From the IMG/VR virus record IMGVR_UViG_3300027881_001057, positions 1-44,729 of that record: DNA of 44,729 bases; one strand, 5' to 3'. The notes beneath the pieces are model-generated. The model made no database searches. It was not told the DNA's origin and saw only the letters and a program-made list of their open reading frames with translations. The number at the start of each line of letters is the position of its first letter. Position 1 is the stretch's first letter. Source of the stretch: a virus. The position numbers were made by a program, and so were the translations under genes. Shown in pieces: positions 26,357 through 33,584 of the stretch.

Positions 26357-27099
26357 CAGTTAACAACCTTTCCCTCTACTAGCGCACCCTGCGTGTCGTC
26401 ATATTCGGCGGATGTCTGGGTCGTATCGTATTGCTGGCTCGCTACCCGCATCTGAAGGAAGAACGGTCGGACGATGATCGTGATGCCGATCCAGCCATCA
26501 CTCCTATCGCTAGTGAACGTCCCTGGGTTCTGTGCTTGACCCGTGTAAGCCAAGGTTGCGATTCCGAGGCCGACGTGCGTCGTGCCTGCTCCACCACCAC
26601 CCGTGCCGACGTTCGACTGAAGCGTGTAGCCGGACGGTGCAGCCGTGAATCGGTTGTCGTTCTTGCCCTCCTGAACTGCCGCAGCGATCGCCAGATGATC
26701 TCTCGACACCCCTGGGTCGACGTTCGGTGGATCAGGGTTGACGCCAGGGTTCGTGCCGGTAGTGCTATTGGCGTGATCCGAACCAATGGGTGTAGTCGAA
26801 TCGTGACCGTCGATCCGTATACAACCGGTAACCCAATTGGTATTGGCAGCAGCAGCAACCAGATCAGGAGCCGATGCCCCTCGAATAATCCACCCATACC
26901 AGTATCGGTTTCCCTGACCGTCGCTACCTTCGGCAAGTTGAGTCCATCCAGTCAGACCCGTGATCGCCGTTCCTGGATCAGAAGAACCTACAACAGCGAC
27001 CAGCAGATCACCCGAGACAGCACTGGCCGGTTCAGTGATCGTCGGAGTGGCGCTATTACCCGAGTTTTCCGATGAGGTCTGAACTGCTGGGGAGGCCAT
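26356..27099 (-). CDS. Tail-tip protein sharing the giant fibre's head domain
   Basis: 247 residues from ATG 27099. Residues 1 to about 215 closely match the giant protein's N-terminus, with shared blocks TGWTQLAEGSDGQGNRYWYG and VVQEGKNDNRFT-like text. It then ends with a short strand region instead of repeats. Probably a tandem duplication. Overlaps the next start (TGATG). A GTTCG element lies just upstream (27118-27132). Confidence 0.75.
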   Translation of the reverse strand: MASPAVQTSSENSGNSATPTITEPASAVSGDLLVAVVGSSDPGTAITGLTGWTQLAEGSDGQGNRYWYGWIIRGASAPDLVAAAANTNWVTGCIRIDGHDSTTPIGSDHANSTTGTNPGVNPDPPNVDPGVSRDHLAIAAAVQEGKNDNRFTAAPSGYTLQSNVGTGGGGAGTTHVGLGIATLAYTGQAQNPGTFTSDRSDGWIGITIIVRPFFLQMRVASQQYDTTQTSAEYDDTQGALVEGKVVN

Positions 27100-27117
27100 T
27101 AACTCATTCTAAGACCG

Positions 27118-27132
27118 ACGTTCGTAGGAACG
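27118..27132 (-). promoter_or_regulatory. GTTCG-type element before the fibre pair
   Basis: Plus strand ACGTTCGTAGGAACG, the same GTTCGTAGGAA text as at other starts. On the minus strand TCTTAGAAT follows as a possible -10. Confidence 0.5.
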
Positions 27133-27139
27133 ACTCACG

Positions 27140-28096
27140 TCACTCCTCGAAAATGTAGTCAGCCAAGTCCAATGTCGTCTCATCAATCTGCTGGTAAAGC
27201 GGCTGCCCACCAGTAGGAGCCGAATCCCATCCCAAACCCAGAACATCACCGTCCGGGTAGATGTATTGGAGGATCGGCGGCGGGGCACTGGTCGCCTCTG
27301 GATAGAAACGGAACATTCCGAACGGGTCGGCAAGGAACGTCGCCAGTTCGCCTTCGATCTCTCGGGTCGTCGTGTCGGCGGCGATACCGCCGAGTCGCCG
27401 CTCCCAGAACCAGGCTCCGGCGAAGGTGACTCCGGTCGCCGGGTCGTTAACCGGTTGGCTTCCGACGTGGATAGCGTTCTCAAATCCGAACCGACCAGCC
27501 CCCGAAGCCGGAACGTCGTGGAGAAACGTGAGGTCGGTGTAGTCGTAGAGCAGGTGGTCGTGTTGGTTGTCGAGGGCGAAATCCGACTCGGCGCGTTGAA
27601 CGTACATGTACCAGCGGCCCGCCTGGACTCCGGCAGGGAACACCGTGTTCGTCTGGTTGACCACATTCGCCGGTGACGCCACATTGGAGAGACGGACCCG
27701 TAGCGAGTTGGCCCCGTCGCCGGAGTTGAGTTGGCTGAGAATCGCCCTCTGATCGCCGGTCGTCCCGTCCCATTTGAAGAGGACCGCCGCCGTGTTCGGA
27801 ACGTCGCCTTTCAGGTTTAGATAAGAGGCGTGTTCACCGGCTGCGGAATCCGGTCCGATCCTGATTCCCTCGTCAACCGACCCGCCGACGTACTCGAAGC
27901 CTGCACCAAACGGAGTGACGACTTTGGCCCACTGATCTTCGCCCCACATTCGAGCTTCGATCCCCGGCGCGCCATAAGTCGTCAACGGCATCCAATCCGA
28001 AGCGCCAGTCGAATCGTCAGCCCAGAGCATCGGAACTCCGGCCCACAGTCCATCCCATAACGACCGGAACTCGGGAGCGACGTTGAGCTTATCCAT
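27140..28096 (-). CDS. Tail protein with lectin-like (LamG/concanavalin-type) domain
   Basis: 318 residues from ATG 28096, chosen because GGAGGTCCCG precedes it; longer frames overlap the upstream gene. Text such as AAVLFKWDGTTGDQRAILSQ, AGRWYMYVQRAESDF and GVTFAGAWFWERRL has the strand order of jelly-roll lectin domains used to bind sugars. The C-terminus is Pro-rich (EATSAPPPILQYIYPDG). Likely part of the adsorption apparatus. Confidence 0.65.
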   Translation of the reverse strand: MDKLNVAPEFRSLWDGLWAGVPMLWADDSTGASDWMPLTTYGAPGIEARMWGEDQWAKVVTPFGAGFEYVGGSVDEGIRIGPDSAAGEHASYLNLKGDVPNTAAVLFKWDGTTGDQRAILSQLNSGDGANSLRVRLSNVASPANVVNQTNTVFPAGVQAGRWYMYVQRAESDFALDNQHDHLLYDYTDLTFLHDVPASGAGRFGFENAIHVGSQPVNDPATGVTFAGAWFWERRLGGIAADTTTREIEGELATFLADPFGMFRFYPEATSAPPPILQYIYPDGDVLGLGWDSAPTGGQPLYQQIDETTLDLADYIFEE

Positions 28097-29393
28097 CGGG
28101 ACCTCCGAGAACGGCTGCGGCGATCCGGTCGACGGACGAGTATTCCAGGTGGAGGTTCGCCGGTGTCGTCCCTTCCTGTTCATCCCAGGACTGGTAGTTG
28201 TCGCCGACCGATGAGTTGTCATCTATGTGCACTCCGATGGCGTTACCGGACGCCCATCCGCTCCGGTCGATTATCGCCTGTACCGGAACGATGATCGACG
28301 GAGTGTCGTGGTTGCCGGACCCTGCTCCGGTGAAACTCCACCCGACGCCGGTCGTGTGGATGCCGTGGTCGGTAGTCCAGTCGCCGTCGACGGTCGGAGC
28401 GACGTGGTCGTCTTCGGCGATACAGAAGATCTGCGAGTCGACGTTCGAGATACCGTCGAAGCCGGTCCGAGCCTGGGTGATATAGGCGACTCCGAGAGTC
28501 GAACCTGGAGGAACGGTGACACTAGGGAAGCGATACCAGCCGTTGAGAATTGGAACGCTGAAATCTCCGACTCCCGGCAGCCCGGTGTTCGACCAGGCCG
28601 ATGACGTCCGGTTGCCGTCATCGGCTCCGACTCCCGGTTCGACGTCGACGGTCGGATCGACTCGGACGGGAAAGACCAGACCCGAATAGTCCGGCGTCAT
28701 CGTCACATGGGTGGCGTTGACAGCCACAGCCACATCTCGGCGAACTCCGACAGCATCGACCAGACGCCCTTGTCTGAGAACGCCTACCGGCTGGCCGTCA
28801 GAATCACCGATGATCGTATTCCCGACCAGGGTTGCTCCGGTCAGGGTGTACGCCCATCTGATCGGGTTGGCTCCTGTCAGAGTTTTGGCGACGTAGACCG
28901 CTTTCAGGCCGTGGGGTTTGACCTCATAGCCGACTCCCCAATTAGTCCCGCCGTCCCATTGGAGCCGGTTGTCCACTCGGCTCGGAGTGGGATGGGCCGG
29001 GACCTCCCAGGTTGAACCGTTGAACCTTTCGAGAGGTTCAAACTCGATAAACTCGGACGGTACGCCCTGGCGGAACATGAGCCGTCTCCGTCCGGCGTCT
29101 GACATTTTGAATCGGTAGGGGAGAGCATCCTTGTCCTGATGTTCGAACGGCCCGGTGTCGTCGGTAACTTCGGTGTCGTTTTCGATCCACTTTGTCGAGT
29201 GGGTGCGGCCAGGGTCGGTGTTGGCCCTCTTGTGGTGGAGGCCTGGGGTAACGTTGAGGACATAACGGAATCCCCCAACAACAGAGAGGTCTTCCACTCG
29301 ATGTTTGATGCTCCCAGGACCATGCTCCATGAGGACAGCCGTGGGATATTCGCCGAGGACCGCCGCTGTGAATTCGGCGGCACGATTGCCCAC
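28089..29393 (-). CDS. Tail protein with C-terminal beta-sandwich domain
   Basis: 434 residues from GTG 29393. N-terminal part (LSVVGGFRYVLNVTPGLHHK) resembles surface-binding modules. C-terminal part has GVGADDGNRTSSAWSNTG ... PSVTVPPGSTLGVAYIT ... TTPANLHLEYS, a pattern seen in beta-sandwich domains of phage and surface proteins. Overlaps the next gene by eight bases. Probable receptor-binding or tip protein. Confidence 0.6.
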   Translation of the reverse strand: MGNRAAEFTAAVLGEYPTAVLMEHGPGSIKHRVEDLSVVGGFRYVLNVTPGLHHKRANTDPGRTHSTKWIENDTEVTDDTGPFEHQDKDALPYRFKMSDAGRRRLMFRQGVPSEFIEFEPLERFNGSTWEVPAHPTPSRVDNRLQWDGGTNWGVGYEVKPHGLKAVYVAKTLTGANPIRWAYTLTGATLVGNTIIGDSDGQPVGVLRQGRLVDAVGVRRDVAVAVNATHVTMTPDYSGLVFPVRVDPTVDVEPGVGADDGNRTSSAWSNTGLPGVGDFSVPILNGWYRFPSVTVPPGSTLGVAYITQARTGFDGISNVDSQIFCIAEDDHVAPTVDGDWTTDHGIHTTGVGWSFTGAGSGNHDTPSIIVPVQAIIDRSGWASGNAIGVHIDDNSSVGDNYQSWDEQEGTTPANLHLEYSSVDRIAAAVLGGPDG

Positions 29394-29402
29394 GACGACC
29401 CC

Positions 29403-29768
29403 CTAAGCAGTACGGACTCGGTAGTCACCGCCGACCGTGTAATCGTCCGTCGCTGCGACAGCGAGGAACCCGAGTCGGAACTTGTAGACCCCGGCGACGA
29501 TGACAGGCACGATCTCCATGGCGATGCCATCGGGGAAGTGAACCCACCGTCTGAACGGCCTGTCGCTCCAGGTCTCGGTCGAATCGTCCAACGTCGTGTA
29601 GATCGAAATTTGGACGCCGTTGGTTACCGAACCGCTCTCGTTGTCGATCTCAACCTGGAGGTCGGCCACGAGGCCGGTCGCCAGAGTGACGGCGTTTAGG
29701 TATTCCTCGGTGACATGGTCGATAAGGGTCTGATCGCCGAGAGTTGTCTTGGCTCCCCACGTGACCAT
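29403..29768 (-). CDS. Small tail-tip protein, unknown
   Basis: 121 residues from ATG 29768 (MVTWGAKTTLGDQTLIDHVT). All-beta composition (GVQISIYTTLDDSTETWSDR; GVYKFRLGFLAVAATDDYTV). Lies in the fibre operon. Confidence 0.65.
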   Translation of the reverse strand: MVTWGAKTTLGDQTLIDHVTEEYLNAVTLATGLVADLQVEIDNESGSVTNGVQISIYTTLDDSTETWSDRPFRRWVHFPDGIAMEIVPVIVAGVYKFRLGFLAVAATDDYTVGGDYRVRTA

Positions 29769-29789
29769 TTAGCCCACCATCCCTAGCTG

Positions 29790-30251
29790 TTAGGCGGCTG
29801 TCCAGATCCCGTTGGTCTGGTCATAGTTGGCTGTGACATCGTTGCCGTCTGTCGTGACAGCGAAGTCCCACTTGCCGATGACCTCACGTACTGCGTCCGA
29901 CGCTCCGTCGATGCAGATGAGCAAAGCAACCGTGTTGTTCGACGCGGCTACCGCTGACCAGGTGTCGTCGTTGTCGAGAATCACCCGAACAAGGTCGTTC
30001 GTGTCGTCAGCAGTCGGACCCGTGATGTTGGCGTTGGTATGAACCTTCCGCGCCCACGTCGATCCGACCTGTTCCGTATTACCGGCAGCACCGAGAACGG
30101 TGCTGAGGAAGAAGTCGGCGTAGCCGTCCTCGAACGTCGCGTCAGCATCCATGGCGGACATCGGAACAACGATGAGGTCGCTGTTGCCTCCCGCTGCGGC
30201 CACCTCATAGGCCAAACGACCTTTGGCGTCTGTTAGGGCTGTATCAGCCAT
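29790..30251 (-). CDS. Small tail-associated protein, unknown
   Basis: 153 residues from ATG 30251, coupled to the upstream stop. Ala/Asp/Thr-rich, beta-type (MADTALTDAKGRLAYEVAAA). No motif recognised. Confidence 0.65.
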   Translation of the reverse strand: MADTALTDAKGRLAYEVAAAGGNSDLIVVPMSAMDADATFEDGYADFFLSTVLGAAGNTEQVGSTWARKVHTNANITGPTADDTNDLVRVILDNDDTWSAVAASNNTVALLICIDGASDAVREVIGKWDFAVTTDGNDVTANYDQTNGIWTAA

Positions 30252-30538
30252 TAGTTAGCACCCCCCGCGGTATTCGATTCGCCAACCGTGCCGACCGCCA
30301 CGTTGATCGCCTGATCAACTGCGTCAGACCGGATGACTTTGAGTTCATCCTGGAAGGCTTTGGTCGCTGCAATGAGGTTCGCCTCAATGTCCTTCTGCTG
30401 CTGGTAAGTCGCGACGTTGTAAGCAGCGAAATTTTTTCGATTCATCTCTGCTTTGTTCGCCCGACGCTCAGTCAGGAGCGTTTCCTTGGCTACTTCCGCA
30501 GCATCTACAGCAGCCTTGAGTGCCGCCAAATCTGCCAT
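30251..30538 (-). CDS. Small helical protein, unknown
   Basis: 95 residues from ATG 30538 with ribosome site GAAGGAGATACCA. Almost all helix (MADLAALKAAVDAAEVAKET), ending in AVGTVGESNTAGG. A GTTCG-type element lies at 30561-30572. Could be a coiled-coil trimer of the fibre. Confidence 0.7.
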   Translation of the reverse strand: MADLAALKAAVDAAEVAKETLLTERRANKAEMNRKNFAAYNVATYQQQKDIEANLIAATKAFQDELKVIRSDAVDQAINVAVGTVGESNTAGGAN

Positions 30539-30560
30539 TGGTATCTCCTTCGAAGAATCG

Positions 30561-30572
30561 GTCGTACGAAAG
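30561..30572 (-). promoter_or_regulatory. GTTCG-type element before the helical protein
   Basis: Minus strand TTTCGTACGAC just upstream of the ribosome site of the gene at 30538. A second copy lies at 30612-30626. Confidence 0.45.
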
Positions 30573-30602
30573 CCTACCAGCAAATTATCCTGGATCGGAG
30601 AC

Positions 30603-31046
30603 TTAGCTTGTCGTACGTTCGTGCGAAGGGTCAGCGATCGTGGTCGGATTCGGAACAGTCCAACGTTCACCCTTGTCGGGTTCAGGAGTCGGCGGATAGA
30701 ACACCGGATCGCCCGGAATGAATTCAACCGCGGAGTAGATCTGTTCTGACTGCATGTCGACAGCCAGGATCGGACCCTGAGGAACCCAGCCGAGAACATA
30801 TACCACTCTGAGGCTTCCTTCACCTAGTGCTGTGCGTCGGCGGTAGACCAGATTGTGGCCTGTCCTTCCGTTCTCGGCTGACAGTTCGGCTATCGGCCCC
30901 TGTTTGCCTCTGAGCGTGAACCGGCTGAGAGCGGCGCGGTTGATGCTGGCATAGGAGGCTCCTTTTGCTTCGGAAATGCTGGTTCCGTCTGCGTAGGCGA
31001 CTTCCCACCAGATAGTCTCGATAGTTCGCGAAGAAAAGGGCTGCAT
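30603..31046 (-). CDS. Unknown protein, first gene of the tail-fibre operon
   Basis: 147 residues from ATG 31046 (MQPFSSRTIETIWWEVAYAD). Beta-rich N-terminal half; a Pro-rich end (PTPEPDKGERWTVPNPTT). It diverges from the tRNA array. Not recognised. A GTTCG element (CGTACGTTCGTGCGAA) overlaps its 3' end. Confidence 0.6.
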   Translation of the reverse strand: MQPFSSRTIETIWWEVAYADGTSISEAKGASYASINRAALSRFTLRGKQGPIAELSAENGRTGHNLVYRRRTALGEGSLRVVYVLGWVPQGPILAVDMQSEQIYSAVEFIPGDPVFYPPTPEPDKGERWTVPNPTTIADPSHERTTS

Positions 31047-31061
31047 GGTCTCACGGTAGTG

Positions 31062-31070
31062 TGCTATGCT
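31062..31070 (+). promoter_or_regulatory. Extended -10 promoter for the tRNA array
   Basis: TGTGCTATGCT (extended -10, hexamer TATGCT) about 18 bases before the first tRNA, on the same strand. It matches the phage promoter type seen elsewhere. Confidence 0.55.
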
Positions 31071-31087
31071 TTGCTTGTGAAGCATAT

Positions 31088-31155
31088 AGGTCAGGCGCTG
31101 GGCGCAGGCGAGATTCCAACCCTTGCTCGTCTGGGTTCGATTCCTAGCTGGCCTG
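31088..31155 (+). tRNA. tRNA-Trp(CCA), short D arm
   Basis: Acceptor AGGTCAG/CTGGCCT pairs; anticodon loop TTCCAAC gives CCA; T arm CTGGG-TTCGATT-CCTAG. The D region is about four bases shorter than usual and one anticodon-stem pair (A-C) is mismatched, so it may be an unusual or weak tRNA. It is the only Trp candidate. Confidence 0.55.
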
Positions 31156-31189
31156 CGAAGGCATATTGGCAACAGGATAACGAGAGACT

Positions 31190-31211
31190 GGGGACTCCCT
31201 AAAGAGTCCCC
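31190..31211. terminator. Strong hairpin between the first two tRNAs
   Basis: GGGGACTC / GAGTCCCC perfect 8-bp stem with a six-base loop. It may be a terminator or a processing signal before tRNA-Gly. Confidence 0.55.
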
Positions 31212-31214
31212 CTT

Positions 31215-31291
31215 GGGTCTGTAGTGTCAATGGTCAAGCATTTCTGCCTTCCAAGCAGACGGTCTGAGTTCGAATCTCAGTAGGCCCTCCA
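31215..31291 (+). tRNA. tRNA-Gly(UCC)
   Basis: Acceptor GGGTCTG/TAGGCCC, anticodon loop CTTCCAA, T arm with GTTCGAATC, encoded CCA. Confidence 0.9.
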
Positions 31292-31371
31292 AGCAGCAAG
31301 CTCGAAAGAACAGAGAACAGGACAACGTTCTTGACAGACGTGGAGCAACCTTCCCGGCAGCCAAAGCCGCA

Positions 31372-31445
31372 GGATGGTCGCCAACGGCCTTCTCAGAGTC
31401 TGACGGGTCAGCTTCATGCAGGTTCAATTCCTGCCTCCCCATCCA
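31372..31445 (+). tRNA. Unresolved tRNA-like sequence with T arm and CCA end
   Basis: GCAGG-TTCAATT-CCTGC is a perfect T arm, followed by CTCCCCA-T-CCA. No 5' strand pairing with CTCCCCA was found within 90 bases upstream, and no credible anticodon loop is present. It may be a decayed tRNA gene. A GGGGAG just downstream (31456-31461) pairs with CTCCCC as a simple hairpin. Confidence 0.35.
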
Positions 31446-31513
31446 ATATGGGAACCGGGGAGAGCCAAGGCTGGCACGCTCCATAAATAGGAGTGGTGGG
31501 CGTTGCTGCTCTT

Positions 31514-31587
31514 TTCGGGGTAGTTCAATCCGGCAGAACATCTGGTTCTGGACCAGAAGGTTGGAGGTTCGACCCCTCCCCCCGAAG
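31514..31587 (+). tRNA. tRNA-Gln(CUG)
   Basis: Acceptor TTCGGGG/CCCCGAA, anticodon arm TCTGG-TTCTGGA-CCAGA, T arm GGAGG-TTCGACC-CCTCC. No encoded CCA. Confidence 0.9.
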
Positions 31588-31592
31588 CACAC

Positions 31593-31663
31593 ACCTCCAT
31601 CGTCCATGGGTAGGACTCCAGGTTCTCAACCTGGGAAACAGGGTTCGAATCCCTGTGGAGGTA
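31593..31663 (+). tRNA. tRNA-Glu(CUC)
   Basis: Acceptor ACCTCCA/TGGAGGT, anticodon arm CCAGG-TTCTCAA-CCTGG, T arm CAGGG-TTCGAAT-CCCTG. Confidence 0.92.
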
Positions 31664-31666
31664 CGA

Positions 31667-31740
31667 CGGGATATGGCGCAGCTTGGCAGCGCGCCTGGTT
31701 TGGGGCCAGGAAGTCGGAGGTTCGAATCCTCCTATCCCGA
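31667..31740 (+). tRNA. tRNA-Pro(UGG)
   Basis: Acceptor CGGGATA/TATCCCG, anticodon arm CCTGG-TTTGGGG-CCAGG, T arm GGAGG-TTCGAAT-CCTCC. Begins four bases after tRNA-Glu. Confidence 0.93.
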
Positions 31741-31743
31741 CGT

Positions 31744-31808
31744 TGACAGCCAGATCTGGTTCTCCTCCCGGATTACCGTTCGTGCCTCCCAGCCGATCCT
31801 GACTGTCA
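31744..31808 (+). other. Structured inter-tRNA spacer, closed by TGACAG/CTGTCA
   Basis: The 65-base spacer ends in a perfect 6-bp pairing and contains CCAG-AT-CTGG. It is tRNA-sized but has no T loop. Confidence 0.4.
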
Positions 31809-31811
31809 CAT

Positions 31812-31884
31812 GGCGTAGTAGCTCAACGGTCAGAGCACCACCCTGTCAAGGTGGAAGGTGGCAGTTCGAATCTGCTCTACGTCG
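31812..31884 (+). tRNA. tRNA-Asp(GUC)
   Basis: Acceptor GGCGTAG/CTACGTC, anticodon arm CCACC-CTGTCAA-GGTGG, T arm GGCAG-TTCGAAT-CTGCT. Confidence 0.93.
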
Positions 31885-31886
31885 CT

Positions 31887-31940
31887 GCGAGGCGCATAGA
31901 AAGGAGAGGGCCGGGTGCCCTGTCTGAGTGTGCGCTTCGC
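31887..31940 (+). other. Structured inter-tRNA spacer, 10-bp stem
   Basis: GCGAGGCGCA pairs with TGCGCTTCGC (one wobble) around a GC-rich centre (GGGC...GCCC). Confidence 0.45.
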
Positions 31941-31943
31941 TAT

Positions 31944-32018
31944 GGCTCCATCGTCCATGGGATAGGATCACGGACTTTCAATCCGTGGAACTGGGTTCGA
32001 GTCCCAGTGGAGTCACCA
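31944..32018 (+). tRNA. tRNA-Glu(UUC)
   Basis: Acceptor GGCTCCA/TGGAGTC, anticodon arm ACGGA-CTTTCAA-TCCGT, T loop TTCGAGT, encoded CCA. Confidence 0.93.
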
Positions 32019-32075
32019 AGAGGGGTGATCTGACCGCCCTGTCCAGCCCAGCATGGACACCCCAATCGCCCCTCT
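32019..32075 (+). other. Structured inter-tRNA spacer, 11-bp stem
   Basis: AGAGGGGTGAT pairs with ATCGCCCCTCT (one wobble); the inner TGTCCA/TGGACA forms a second stem. Followed by TTTCTTT, so a terminator is an alternative reading. Confidence 0.45.
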
Positions 32076-32080
32076 TTCTT

Positions 32081-32151
32081 TCGGGATTGGTGTAATGGCA
32101 GCACGCAAGGCTTTGGCCCTTGTGGTGGGGGTTCGAGTCCCTCGTCCCGAG
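32081..32151 (+). tRNA. tRNA-Gln(UUG)
   Basis: Acceptor TCGGGAT/GTCCCGA, anticodon arm CAAGG-CTTTGGC-CCTTG, T loop TTCGAGT. Confidence 0.9.
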
Positions 32152-32157
32152 CTTCTT

Positions 32158-32229
32158 TGCCAGGTAGCACAATGGCAGTGCAGCGCCCTGTTAAGGCGAT
32201 GGTTGAAGGTTCGAATCCTTCTCTGGCAG
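32158..32229 (+). tRNA. tRNA-Asn(GUU)
   Basis: Acceptor TGCCAGG/TCTGGCA, anticodon loop CTGTTAA, T arm GAAGG-TTCGAAT-CCTTC. One mismatch at the base of the anticodon stem. Confidence 0.88.
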
Positions 32230-32230
32230 C

Positions 32231-32299
32231 GTTGAGGTTCCCTCGGTAGGGCGACTGGGTTGTGATCCCGGTTGTGGAGTTCGACTCTCCGCCTCACCC
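32231..32299 (+). tRNA. tRNA-His(GUG)
   Basis: Anticodon arm CTGGG-TTGTGAT-CCCGG, T arm TGGAG-TTCGACT-CTCCG. Acceptor GTTGAGG/CCTCACC has one mismatch. The 3' end is C-rich (C73 as in His tRNAs). Confidence 0.75.
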
Positions 32300-32304
32300 C
32301 ATTT

Positions 32305-32377
32305 GGGGGCTTAGCTCATCAGGAAGAGCACCTGGCTTGCAACCAGGAGGTGGTCGGTTCGAGTCCGACAGCTTCCA
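32305..32377 (+). tRNA. tRNA-Ala(UGC)
   Basis: Acceptor GGGGGCT/AGCTTCC, anticodon arm CCTGG-CTTGCAA-CCAGG, T arm GTCGG-TTCGAGT-CCGAC. Confidence 0.93.
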
Positions 32378-32382
32378 CTCGC

Positions 32383-32459
32383 GTGGCTTTAGCTCAGCTT
32401 GGGAGAGCACCTGTCTGAAAAGCAGGAGGTCCCTGGTTCGATCCCAGGAGGTCACACCA
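32383..32459 (+). tRNA. tRNA-Phe(GAA)
   Basis: Acceptor GTGGCTT/AGGTCAC, anticodon loop CTGAAAA, T arm CCTGG-TTCGATC-CCAGG, encoded CCA. Confidence 0.92.
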
Positions 32460-32470
32460 TCCGCCTTGAC

Positions 32471-32479
32471 TGCTAGCAT
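32471..32479 (+). promoter_or_regulatory. Extended -10 TGCTAGCAT directly before a start codon
   Basis: TAGCAT is followed by seven bases and ATG 32487, giving a leaderless arrangement identical in spacing to that at 15176. Confidence 0.6.
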
Positions 32480-32486
32480 TTGTGTC

Positions 32487-32804
32487 ATGGCCCTCTTATT
32501 CAGTGATTCGAAGGTAGCTCTCGCTGTGGACGAGGGGACCGACCCCATCAAGGCCACGTTCGAGACGATGTACATCCTGGTCAAGACGACCGCTATCACA
32601 GCAGGCGCGCTTGACATCGAAGCCCAATGGTCCATCGACGGCAATACATGGGTGTCGTTCACGACACCTGATGACCTACCTCAGATCGTGGCAGCAGGCA
32701 ACACGTGGCTGGCCGCTCTACCTGCTAGAGCACCATTCATGCGGCTGTTCTACGACGTGACCACGGGTCCAGTTACCTTTGAACTAGCCGTCACTGGATT
32801 CTAA
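32487..32804 (+). CDS. Small plus-strand protein inside the tRNA array (structural-like)
   Basis: 105 residues (MALLFSDSKVALAVDEGTDP). Beta-rich text (DIEAQWSIDGNTWVSFTTPD; MRLFYDVTTGPVTFELAVTG) looks like a small tail or capsid accessory domain. No ribosome site; the -10 lies seven bases before the ATG, so leaderless translation is likely. Encoded between tRNA-Phe and tRNA-Arg. Confidence 0.7.
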   Translation: MALLFSDSKVALAVDEGTDPIKATFETMYILVKTTAITAGALDIEAQWSIDGNTWVSFTTPDDLPQIVAAGNTWLAALPARAPFMRLFYDVTTGPVTFELAVTGF

Positions 32805-32809
32805 AACTT

Positions 32810-32883
32810 AGCCGTGTAGCTCAATGGAAGAGCGCCAGAATACGGATCTGGGTCAAGTGGGGGTTCGAGTCCTCTCGCGGCTA
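32810..32883 (+). tRNA. tRNA-Arg(ACG)
   Basis: Acceptor AGCCGTG/CGCGGCT, anticodon arm CCAGA-ATACGGA-TCTGG, T loop TTCGAGT. Confidence 0.88.
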
Positions 32884-32884
32884 C

Positions 32885-32906
32885 TAGCATATGTTCGCAG
32901 GAACGT
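32885..32906 (+). promoter_or_regulatory. TAGCAT -10 overlapping a GTTCG-type element
   Basis: TAGCAT (32885-32890) directly followed by ATGTTCGCAGGAACGT (32891-32906), then the ribosome site AGGAGG for the gene at 32920. Confidence 0.6.
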
Positions 32907-32919
32907 CTAGGAGGAAACT

Positions 32920-33579
32920 ATGACGATTGAAACTGGGAAGCGACAAGTCCTCGTGGACGCTGTCCTCGACTTCCCGTCTGTCGGCGCAGGCGACAGTGAG
33001 CTATTGACCGTTGCCGTACCGCAGGTTCGTCTCGGGCAGGCAGTACACGTGACCCCTGCAAACAATGTGGCAGCCACCGCGTCCCAGGGCACTCTGACAA
33101 TGGATGTCATCCCCGCCGACACGAACACAGTGACCATCGATGCGAAGGTCTACACCTTCCAGACAGTGCTCCTCGTCGGAGACGGCAATGTTGCGATCGG
33201 CGCGAATGTCGGTGAGTCACAGGTCAACCTTGTCGCAGCGATCAACCTCGACGGAGTTGAGGGCGTGAACTACGGCGCAGGCATGACGAAGCATCCGACC
33301 GTGAGCATCGGCGACTTCGCTGCCAACGACGCGATCCTGACCGCCAACACTCCAGGAGTGGCAGGCGACACGATCGCCACCACCGAGACCTTCACGCCAG
33401 TCACGGACATTTTCGATGGTGCGACCCTCGGAACCACCCGAGCGGGAGCGGACTACTCAGGCCTCACAGCCTCAGGGTTCGTCTCAGCAGCAGACGTGGT
33501 ATCCGTCATCCTGGCCAACGAGACGGCAGGAGCATTGAATCCAGACTCAGGGACGTTCCGCGTCATCGTCTGGTTCTAA
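32920..33579 (+). CDS. Structural-type protein inside the tRNA array
   Basis: 219 residues from ATG 32920 with a strong AGGAGG site. Contains the phage virion-associated pattern TVTIDAKVYTFQTVLLVGDG followed by NVAIGANVGESQVNLVAAIN, found in domains of many phage structural proteins. The C-terminus is beta-type (TFRVIVWF). On the plus strand, away from the structural operon. Probably a decoration or fibre accessory protein. Confidence 0.7.
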   Translation: MTIETGKRQVLVDAVLDFPSVGAGDSELLTVAVPQVRLGQAVHVTPANNVAATASQGTLTMDVIPADTNTVTIDAKVYTFQTVLLVGDGNVAIGANVGESQVNLVAAINLDGVEGVNYGAGMTKHPTVSIGDFAANDAILTANTPGVAGDTIATTETFTPVTDIFDGATLGTTRAGADYSGLTASGFVSAADVVSVILANETAGALNPDSGTFRVIVWF

Positions 33580-33584
33580 CGATT

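Noticed and set aside
31435-31461. Circularly permuted tRNA
   Set aside because: CTCCCC and GGGGAG could join as an acceptor stem, but they also form a simple local hairpin and no credible anticodon loop exists.
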